Positions 1 to 4,402 of a stretch of DNA of 7,194 nt are shown here, piece by piece. The stretch is taken from assembly GCA_030692055.1 (NCBI GenBank), contig JAUYCY010000164.1:1-7194 (forward strand), in the 5' to 3' direction. A program made the translations under genes and the position numbers. This DNA comes from Candidatus Omnitrophota bacterium (GTDB lineage: Bacteria > Omnitrophota > Koll11 > Duberdicusellales > 4484-171). The notes beneath the pieces are model-generated. The model searched no databases, was not told the origin of the DNA, and worked only from the letters and a program-made list of their open reading frames with translations. Within the stretch, counting starts at the first letter, position 1, and the number at the start of each line of letters is the position of its first letter.

Positions 1-1
1 A

Positions 2-199
2 ACAAATGAATTGTATTATGGATACACAAATAATTTAGAGAGAAGAATTGCTGAACATAATAAAAAGCAAAAGTGGGAACTTATATATTATGAAGCATAT
101 AAATCAGAACTCGATGCCCGCGATAGAGAAAGAAGGTTAAAGCATTACGCTCAAGCTTTAACCGCCCTAAGGGGTCGCTTGAAAAGATCGCTAAATTAA
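2..199 (+). CDS. GIY-YIG domain endonuclease-like protein, 5'-truncated by the window
   Basis: The open frame enters from the window's left edge, so the true start and the first catalytic Tyr strand are outside; 65 codons to TAA are visible. The remaining sequence fits small single-domain GIY-YIG proteins (the UPF0213/YhbQ-like group). It shows the second half of the motif (TNELYYGYTNNLERRIAEHN, with the conserved Tyr-Gly and the RR arginine), then WELIYYEAY carrying the likely metal-binding Glu, then a helix with DARDRERRLKHYAQALTAL. Such proteins are predicted nucleases whose cellular role is largely unknown. The stretch between AEHN and WELIYYE is only KKQK. From memory of the family, about ten residues rich in S/T/K/R normally lie there, so this copy may be trimmed. 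A structured element follows directly. An internal TTG at 11 could be read as a start but lies inside the domain. Confidence 0.85.
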   Translation, partial: TNELYYGYTNNLERRIAEHNKKQKWELIYYEAYKSELDARDRERRLKHYAQALTALRGRLKRSLN

Positions 200-204
200 T
201 ATTG

Positions 205-280
205 CTGGGTGTGGGGTTTAATTCGCAGACGCCCTTACGGGCTACGACTTATGTTCACAGTAGCTCCATAAATCGTCTGC
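205..280. repeat. Structured intergenic element after the GIY-YIG gene
   Basis: This gap holds nested inverted repeats. The outer arms are GCAGACG (225-231) and CGTCTGC (274-280). Inside, GGGCTAC (239-245) pairs with GTAGCTC (260-266) with one G-T wobble; GCCC (231-234)/GGGC (239-242) is an alternative small stem. No T-tract follows, so it is not a standard terminator. It may be a dispersed repeat or a structured leader of the next gene, whose Shine-Dalgarno begins six bases later. The link with the GIY-YIG gene is an inference from adjacency. Confidence 0.5.
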
Positions 281-285
281 TCATT

Positions 286-295
286 AAAGGAGAGG
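286..295 (+). promoter_or_regulatory. Shine-Dalgarno that fixes the start of the L,D-transpeptidase
   Basis: AAAGGAGAGG lies just before ATG 301. The frame is open back to a TTG at 202, but the intervening codons come from the structured repeat-like element and have no ribosome site, so 301 is the start. Confidence 0.85.
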
Positions 296-300
296 ATAAC

Positions 301-1101
301 ATGAGAAGAATAGTTACGATTGGTTTAATAGCCGCAGCTATCATAGGCATAATTGTTATTTCTATGGTGCTAGCCTTTAGGTCTAAGGGGCAAGAGCAAG
401 CTTCATCGGGCCCTTACTTAAAAGAAGCGGAAATTGCATCTGCGCAGGGAAATTACATTGAAGCCAAGAATATATATAAAAAAGCGCTTGAAGCCACAGA
501 CGATGTTAATAAACTTAAAGAGATTCAAAAAAAGATAGAAGAAATAAACATCAAGATTATATTTTCGCCCGCTATGGATAAATGTAGCACCAAATATACG
601 GTTAAACCCGGTGATATCTTAGCCAAAATTGCTAAAGAATTTAACACTACTGTGGAGTTAGTTAAACGGGCAAATAGCCTAAATTCAGATGTTATAAGGC
701 CCGAGCAGCAACTAAAGATTAATACTTGCAAATTTTCTATCGCGGTCGATAAATCTCAAAATCTTCTTTTCTTAAAAACAGGAGATGAAGTAGTAAAGAC
801 CTATATAGTTTCTACCGGCAAAGATAATTCTACTCCTGTGGGGAGTTTCAAAATCGTCAATAAACAACCAAACCCTACGTGGTTTAAGACAGGGGCAGTT
901 ATCCCACCTAATAGCCCAGAAAACATTTTAGGCACGCGCTGGTTAGGCCTTGATGCAAAGGGTTATGGCATACACGGTACAACTGAGCCGCAAAATTTAG
1001 GCAAACAGGTTACCATGGGCTGCGTGAGGATGAAAGACGAAGAGGTAGAGCAGCTATACGATATCATTCCGGTGGGGACAGAAGTAACGATTATAGACTG
1101 A
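301..1101 (+). CDS. Membrane-anchored LysM-YkuD L,D-transpeptidase
   Basis: The 266-residue protein should act in the periplasm, making or modifying peptide cross-links in peptidoglycan (3-3 links or lipoprotein attachment). Residues 4-25 form one hydrophobic anchor. Residues 37-66 (YLKEAEIASAQGNYIEAKN) look like a single TPR-like helical hairpin. Residues 98-142 are a LysM module (KYTVKPGDILAKIAKEFNTT, ending PEQQLKI) for glycan binding. Residues 145-265 are the YkuD catalytic domain, with His225 in GIHGT and the catalytic Cys241 in MGCVRM, the expected HGT...GCVR signature. All catalytic motifs are intact. The start at 301 follows a strong Shine-Dalgarno. The gene stands alone: a structured element lies upstream and a CAGAT inverted repeat begins five bases after the stop. 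The family is clear; the physiological cross-link type is not. Confidence 0.93.
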   Translation: MRRIVTIGLIAAAIIGIIVISMVLAFRSKGQEQASSGPYLKEAEIASAQGNYIEAKNIYKKALEATDDVNKLKEIQKKIEEINIKIIFSPAMDKCSTKYTVKPGDILAKIAKEFNTTVELVKRANSLNSDVIRPEQQLKINTCKFSIAVDKSQNLLFLKTGDEVVKTYIVSTGKDNSTPVGSFKIVNKQPNPTWFKTGAVIPPNSPENILGTRWLGLDAKGYGIHGTTEPQNLGKQVTMGCVRMKDEEVEQLYDIIPVGTEVTIID

Positions 1102-1105
1102 ATAA

Positions 1106-1188
1106 CACAGATGAGCACAGATAGACACCACAGATGGGCACAGATAGTATCTATGGTTATCTGCGGTCTTCATCTGTGCTAATCTGTG
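1106..1188. repeat. CAGAT-family inverted repeat (gene-less copy) in front of accA
   Basis: The whole accA upstream gap is one 83-bp imperfect inverted repeat. The outer arm 1106-1122 (CACAGATGAGCACAGAT) matches the reverse complement of 1172-1188 at 16 of 17 positions. Further in, CCACAGAT pairs with ATCTGCGG and, at the centre, AGATA pairs with TATCT. It is made of repeated CAGAT/ATCTG words, like the array at 6672-6841. It encodes nothing and ends 12 bases before the accA ATG. As RNA it would form one long hairpin. Confidence 0.85.
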
Positions 1189-1200
1189 GATTTAAAAAGT

Positions 1201-2154
1201 ATGTTAGAAGCGTGGGATTTTGAAAAACCAGTTGTAGAATTAGAGCGGAAAATAGAAGAGTTAAAAAAATTCTCTTCCGACAAAGATATAGACCTATCTA
1301 CAGAAATAAATTTTTTAGAAAAAAAATTAAAAAACTTAAGGAAAGGAATTTATTCCGGCCTTTCTCCTTGGCAGAAAATTCAAATTGCTCGCCACCCTAA
1401 TCGGCCCACCACTCTTGATTACATGAATTTGATAATGAAAGATTTCATACCTCTTTGCGGAGACCGTCTTTATGCTGAAGATAAGGCTATTGTTTCAGGT
1501 TTAGCAACTTTTAATAATAAGAGAGTGGTTGTTATAGGGCATCAGAAGGGAAAAGATACAAAAGAAAATATTTTGAGAAATTTCGGCTGTGCTAACCCTG
1601 AAGGGTATCGTAAGGCAATGAGAGCCATGCGCCTGGCAGAGAGGTTTTCTTTACCTATAATCTGTCTCGTTGATACCCCCGGTGCTTATCCCGGTATAGG
1701 AGCAGAAGAGCGCGGCCAGGCATTAGCTATTGCGGAAAATATCAGAGATATGTTTCATCTGGCGACACCTATTATAGTTACTGTTATAGGCGAAGGCGGC
1801 AGCGGCGGCGCTTTGGGTATAGGCGTGGGAGACAGAGTTTTAATCATGGAATACGCATATTATTCCGTGATTTCTCCCGAAGGCTGCGCAGCGATTCTGT
1901 GGAAAGATGCTGCGGAAAAAAAAGAAGCAGCAAGGGTTTTAAAATTAACAGCCCCGGAATTACTTAATTTGGCAATTATTGATGAAATTATACCGGAACC
2001 AGAAGGCGGCGCACACCGTAGCTATGAGCTCGCAGCAAAAAATTTGAAAGATTACCTTTTGAAGAATTTAGATGAACTTCAAAAAATTGATATAAATATA
2101 CTCATCAAGCAAAGGTATACTAAATATAGAAAAATAGGGGTTTTTAAGGAATAA
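1201..2154 (+). CDS. accA: Acetyl-CoA carboxylase carboxyltransferase subunit alpha
   Basis: AccA is the alpha half of the carboxyltransferase that moves CO2 from carboxybiotin to acetyl-CoA, giving malonyl-CoA for fatty-acid synthesis; it works as an alpha2-beta2 complex with AccD, which is not in this window. The 317 residues match the usual stand-alone length and align end to end with the family as I know it. Recognisable blocks are LDFEKP-like WDFEKPVVELERKI (5-18) with a coiled helical N-terminus, ARHPNRPTTLDY (63-74), GDRLYAEDKAIVSG (87-100), IGHQKGKDTKENILRNFG (112-129), VDTPGAYPGIGAEERGQ (157-173), GEGGSGGALGIGVGD (197-211), and SVISPEGCAAILWKDA (222-237). The start is ATG 1201; a GTG at 1186 is in frame but lies inside the repeat. 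Neither has a clear Shine-Dalgarno, which is odd for a core gene and may reflect repeat insertion in the leader. Confidence 0.97.
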   Translation: MLEAWDFEKPVVELERKIEELKKFSSDKDIDLSTEINFLEKKLKNLRKGIYSGLSPWQKIQIARHPNRPTTLDYMNLIMKDFIPLCGDRLYAEDKAIVSGLATFNNKRVVVIGHQKGKDTKENILRNFGCANPEGYRKAMRAMRLAERFSLPIICLVDTPGAYPGIGAEERGQALAIAENIRDMFHLATPIIVTVIGEGGSGGALGIGVGDRVLIMEYAYYSVISPEGCAAILWKDAAEKKEAARVLKLTAPELLNLAIIDEIIPEPEGGAHRSYELAAKNLKDYLLKNLDELQKIDINILIKQRYTKYRKIGVFKE

Positions 2155-2161
2155 TTTTTTG

Positions 2162-2300
2162 AATAACCAAGCTCCAAGATACAATAACCAAACAATGACC
2201 AATAATCAAATTCCAATAACCAAACGGAAAATCGATAGGATTGTTTGGTGATTGGTTATTGAATATTGGAGCTTGTTTGGAATTTGTATCTTGGTTATTG
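2162..2300. repeat. Long imperfect hairpin of CCAATAACC/GGTTATTGG words
   Basis: The 168-base gap between accA and the PadR gene is almost entirely an inverted repeat. Positions 2168-2191 match the reverse complement of 2252-2275 at 22 of 24 positions (arms begin CAAGCTCC and end GGAGCTTG). A competing pairing exists between TTGTATCTTGGTTATT (2284-2299) and 2162-2184, where the left side has seven extra bases. The words AATAACCAA, CCAATAA and their complements recur in each arm, so it seems built from internal duplications. No gene is present. It is unrelated in sequence to the CAGAT elements. Confidence 0.85.
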
Positions 2301-2322
2301 GTGATTTAAAAAGACATTGAAA

Positions 2323-2841
2323 ATGCAAATGCAAAAGCTTATCATGCTGGGCATTTTAAAAGACGGGCCAAAGCATGGTTATCAAATTAAAAAGATTATT
2401 CAAAAAGATATGGGTGTTTTTTCACAGCTAGATACGCAATCCATATATTACCCTTTAAAAAAAATGGAAGAAGAAGGATTAATAAGAAAACAAGTTGCAA
2501 AAATAAAAGGCAGGCTTCCCCGCTATATTTACACCATTACTCCTCATGGAAATAAAGAATTTTTAAATTTAGCGCTACAGGCATTGCTTTCTAAAAAAAG
2601 GCCTTTTATAGATATAGATATCCCTTTGTATTTTTTACCTTATTTAGATAAAAAAGAGGTCATGGCGAGACTGCGTCTAAGAAAAATATTCTTAGGAAAA
2701 GCAAAAAATTGGTTAAACAGTAAGCTTGGCACTATCAATAAATCGCTAAACCATAGAAGGTTGCTTCTAAGCCATCACCTCAACCTTTTGAATGCGGAAG
2801 AAAATTTTTTGGGAGAAATTATCCGGGTAATAAAGGGTTAA
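2323..2841 (+). CDS. PadR-family transcriptional regulator
   Basis: The 172-residue protein has the PadR N-terminal winged helix: LIMLGILKDGPKHGYQIKKII (6-26), then the recognition-helix region SIYYPLKKMEEEGLI (40-54), then the wing GRLPRYIYTITPHGNKEF (63-80). These are the family's hallmark blocks (GPxHGY, Y-x-x-L-x-x-ME-x-x-GLI, R-x-x-Y-x-x-T-x-x-G). Residues 100-172 are helical and charged, consistent with the C-terminal dimerisation helices. PadR proteins are usually repressors that bind small ligands; the ligand here is unknown. ATG 2323 is chosen because the domain begins at once; TTG 2317 and ATG 2329 are alternatives, and none has a clear ribosome site. It lies upstream of the pilin operon on the same strand, so it could control it, but a palindrome-rich gap separates them. 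Confidence 0.9.
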   Translation: MQMQKLIMLGILKDGPKHGYQIKKIIQKDMGVFSQLDTQSIYYPLKKMEEEGLIRKQVAKIKGRLPRYIYTITPHGNKEFLNLALQALLSKKRPFIDIDIPLYFLPYLDKKEVMARLRLRKIFLGKAKNWLNSKLGTINKSLNHRRLLLSHHLNLLNAEENFLGEIIRVIKG

Positions 2842-2852
2842 GATGTTAACCC
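2835..2852. repeat. GGGTTAA hairpin overlapping the PadR stop codon
   Basis: GGGTTAA (2835-2841) and TTAACCC (2846-2852) form a perfect 7-bp stem with a 4-base loop, and the left arm includes the TAA stop. No run of T follows, so it is a poor intrinsic terminator. The right side plus the following bases (2846-2862) recurs inverted at 3151-3166 with a one-base indel, making it the outer edge of the palindrome chain described next. Confidence 0.65.
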
Positions 2853-2853
2853 A

Positions 2854-2950
2854 GAAAAATGCTTTTAGAAAACGAAATGTTATATAACTGTAAGATGCAT
2901 AATCAATTATGCAACGATTCTTGTGCACAGAAAAGTACAAAGCATTTTTC
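2854..2950. repeat. Palindromic module with GAAAAATGCTTT arms
   Basis: GAAAAATGCTTT (2854-2865) is perfectly inverted at 2939-2950 (AAAGCATTTTTC), 73 bases apart. Inside lies TGCATAAT (2896-2903)/ATTATGCA (2906-2913), an 8-bp near-perfect palindrome. I see no gene in it. It is the first large module of the chain leading into the PilV-like gene. Confidence 0.8.
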
Positions 2951-2958
2951 GCCTTTGG

Positions 2959-3061
2959 CAGCCCTAATTTTACAAAATGGGCAAGTTGCTAATCCAAAAA
3001 GGAAGAGGTAATTTAGTGGAGCATGTTGTAAAATCAATTACTTTCAGTAAAATTAGGGCTG
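2959..3061. repeat. Palindromic module with 15-bp perfect arms
   Basis: CAGCCCTAATTTTAC (2959-2973) is perfectly inverted at 3047-3061. The 73-base interior has the same length as in the preceding module. It contains GGAAGAGG (3001-3008) and an in-frame GTG at 3016, a possible upstream start for the PilV-like gene. Confidence 0.85.
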
Positions 3062-3076
3062 GGTTAACCCAGCCCT
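3055..3076. repeat. Perfect 22-bp palindrome centred on GTTAAC
   Basis: Positions 3055-3076 read the same on both strands, with no loop (half-site AGGGCTGGGTT). It is the junction where the right arm of the previous module meets the left arm of the next: it shares GGGCTG with 3047-3061 and CAGCCC with 3070-3082. Confidence 0.9.
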
Positions 3077-3120
3077 TTATTTCTACGGACGAGAATCTTC
3101 TTATGAAAAATAAAGGGCTG
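3070..3120. repeat. Palindromic module with CAGCCCTTTATTT arms around an ATG
   Basis: CAGCCCTTTATTT (3070-3082) is perfectly inverted at 3108-3120 (13 bp). The 25-base loop holds a weak GACGAG ribosome-site candidate and ATG 3103, so the likely start codon of the PilV-like gene would sit in an exposed loop and its first codons in the stem. Confidence 0.85.
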
Positions 3121-3600
3121 CCCTTGGGGCAAAAAATGCATTTTCCAAACGCATTTTTTGGGTTAAAGTCACTAACTTTAATAGAAACAGTTATAGCTTC
3201 GGCAATTCTTCTTGTATGCTTAACCGCATTTTTGACTAGTTTTATGATGATGTTTATCCTGGCAGATTTATCCAGAGATATTACCAGTGCTAAAAATGCC
3301 GCGCAGGCACAAATGGAAGAGATGCATAGAATAGACTTCGGCACTTTACTTGCCCAAAACGGAACCACCTTTCCCCTGGCAGGGTTTAATCCCGCTAATG
3401 CCATGGGAAGAATAGAAGTAACTAATGTTGTAGGTTACGCAGATCTAAGAGAAGTGAGAATAGTCGCTTCTTTTAGAAGTAAAAGAAGGCCTATTGGCGA
3501 AGATATAAATTTTAACGGCCAGTTAGATGCTGGAGAAGACACTAACGGTAACGGCCGCCTGGATTCGCCCGTTGAAGTGGTTACTTTAATCGCAAGGTAA
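3103..3600 (+). CDS. PilV-like minor pilin / pseudopilin with palindromic leader
   Basis: A class III signal is present: SLTLIETVIASAILLVCLTAFLTSFMM, with Glu28 at the +5 position and a long hydrophobic helix (24-50). With cleavage before L24 the -1 residue is Ser23, not the usual Gly. From ATG 3103 the protein is 165 residues. The soluble part has FRSKRRP and a tail with two DxNxNGxLD loops (134-142 and 146-154) resembling dockerin/EF-hand calcium sites, just before the C-terminal VEVVTLIAR strand. It probably joins the tip or initiation complex of a type IV pilus or type II secretion pseudopilus. The start is uncertain: GTG 3016 has a better ribosome site (GGAAGAGG), and the frame is open to ATG 2977, but all codons before SLTLIE come from palindromic repeats. 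First gene of a likely four-gene operon. Confidence 0.82.
   Translation: MKNKGLPLGQKMHFPNAFFGLKSLTLIETVIASAILLVCLTAFLTSFMMMFILADLSRDITSAKNAAQAQMEEMHRIDFGTLLAQNGTTFPLAGFNPANAMGRIEVTNVVGYADLREVRIVASFRSKRRPIGEDINFNGQLDAGEDTNGNGRLDSPVEVVTLIAR
3130..3160. repeat. CAAAAAATGC hairpin inside the prepilin leader codons
   Basis: CAAAAAATGC (3130-3139) is perfectly inverted at 3151-3160 with an 11-base loop. The bases just before can also pair as GCCC (3120-3123)/GGGC (3127-3130). It encodes leader residues before the SLTLIE motif, and GCATTTTTTGGGTTAA (3151-3166) echoes 2846-2862 in reverse. Confidence 0.8.
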
Positions 3601-3649
3601 ACCCCATTAGAGATAAAACTCTAACAGGATGAACTTTCTCTAACGGGGT
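3601..3649. repeat. Inverted repeat with ACCCCATTAGAGA arms between the first two pilin genes
   Basis: ACCCCATTAGAGA (3601-3613) matches the reverse complement of 3637-3649 at 12 of 13 positions, starting one base after the stop of the PilV-like gene. Inside, TTAGAG (3607-3612)/CTCTAA (3619-3624) is an alternative stem. It fills the gap up to the Shine-Dalgarno of the next gene and lacks a T-tract directly after the stem. Confidence 0.8.
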
Positions 3650-3745
3650 AAAGGAGTTTTTTTGGCAGACACAAATTTCGCTAAAAAATTTAACAGAAGC
3701 TTTACCCCGTTAGAAAGAAGGCCCGGCTGGGGCTTTCTAATGGGG
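3640..3745. repeat. CTAACGGGGTAAAG palindrome family extending into pilin leader codons
   Basis: CTAACGGGGTAAAG (3640-3653) is perfectly inverted at 3700-3713 (14 bp). From there CCCCGTTAGAAAG (3704-3716) pairs with CTTTCTAATGGGG (3733-3745), 12 of 13 with one wobble. Thus the same 13-base unit occurs four times in alternating orientation from 3601 to 3745. The last two copies encode residues 13-28 of the PilW-like prepilin, and the final GGG is the codon of the cleavage-site glycine. Confidence 0.85.
3650..3656 (+). promoter_or_regulatory. Shine-Dalgarno deciding a TTG start
   Basis: AAAGGAG followed by five T's places TTG 3662 at a normal distance. Its first bases (AAAG) belong to the repeat arm 3640-3653, so the repeat may contribute the ribosome site and could hide it when paired with 3700-3713. 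Confidence 0.75.
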
Positions 3746-4402
3746 CTTACTTTGGCAGAAGTTTTAGTAGTAGTTGTGATTGTTGCTATTCTTATGGGCG
3801 GGGTTTTGAAATTTTTACAAACTTCACAGCGCTCTTGGGGTTCAGGCAGAGACCAGCTAACAGAATCAAGGCAGGCGCGAATGGCAATAACCGAGATGGA
3901 TAAGTTGCTGCGGCAATCAAACCCGGATTGGGTAATTGGCAACGACCATTATCCTGTTGTCATCAGCGATGCAAACAGAAGAATAGATTTCTATATCCCT
4001 ACCTTTTATAGCGATTCTTGTCCTGGCGCTGTAGACCCCGCTTTATGCACAGATGCCACCGGCGTTGTGCATACCCGCGGCGAATTGAGGGGTTTATCTA
4101 AAGTAACTTTTAAGCTTAACCCCAACAACAATACCCAACTTTTAGAAAAAATAGGCATTGCCCCGGAAAGGGTTATCGCTAATAATGTAAATAATGTAAA
4201 TTTTAATTGCGGCTGTATCAATTCTCAAGGTGTGTCAAGCTGTCCTGGATGTGTTGGCGTAGATGACGCCTGCCCTGTTGTAACTGTTAGTATTACAACT
4301 TTTGTGCAGGCCCAGCATACCTTGGCTGTTTGTACAGATCTGAGAAATCAAAATGATGCCGATGCAGGCGTTATTGAGGCGCCACAGGAGGGAGAATTTT
4401 AA
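3662..4402 (+). CDS. PilW-like minor pilin / pseudopilin
   Basis: The 246-residue protein has a canonical prepilin peptidase site, FLMG|LTLAEVLVVVVIVAIL, with Gly28 at -1 and Glu33 at +5, followed by one hydrophobic helix (29-50). A second look-alike motif, S|FTPLE, lies at residues 13-18, within the repeat-coded leader. The globular part (51-246) contains AITEMDKLLRQSNPDWVI and YPVVISDANRRIDFYI, typical of PilW/type II pseudopilin minor subunits, and several cysteines (CPG...LC, NCGC, CPGC, ACP, VC) that may form disulfides. A 9-base tandem repeat (4181-4198) encodes NNVNNV. The start is TTG with a good ribosome site. Its stop overlaps the next start in TAATG, so the two should be translationally coupled. 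Likely part of the pilus tip or priming complex; exact homologue unsure. Confidence 0.85.
   Translation: MADTNFAKKFNRSFTPLERRPGWGFLMGLTLAEVLVVVVIVAILMGGVLKFLQTSQRSWGSGRDQLTESRQARMAITEMDKLLRQSNPDWVIGNDHYPVVISDANRRIDFYIPTFYSDSCPGAVDPALCTDATGVVHTRGELRGLSKVTFKLNPNNNTQLLEKIGIAPERVIANNVNNVNFNCGCINSQGVSSCPGCVGVDDACPVVTVSITTFVQAQHTLAVCTDLRNQNDADAGVIEAPQEGEF

Noticed and set aside
205..280. tRNA or tRNA-like gene after the GIY-YIG gene.
   Set aside because: The stems do not form a cloverleaf; there is no GGTTCGAATCC-type T arm or CCA end.
202..300. N-terminal extension of the L,D-transpeptidase from TTG 202.
   Set aside because: The codons lie in a structured repeat-like element and a strong Shine-Dalgarno with membrane-anchor start is at 301.
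2835..2852. Intrinsic terminator after the PadR gene.
   Set aside because: The stem is only 7 bp, AT-rich at its base of the loop, and is followed by A-rich sequence rather than a T-run.
2880..2892. Promoter -10 candidate (TTATATAACT) upstream of the pilin operon.
   Set aside because: No convincing -35 at the right distance, and such AT words are expected by chance here; it also lies inside a palindromic module.
2970..3404. Minus-strand open frame of 144 codons opposite the PilV-like gene.
   Set aside because: Antisense of a clear prepilin gene with intact motif; the frame is open partly because of the palindromes.
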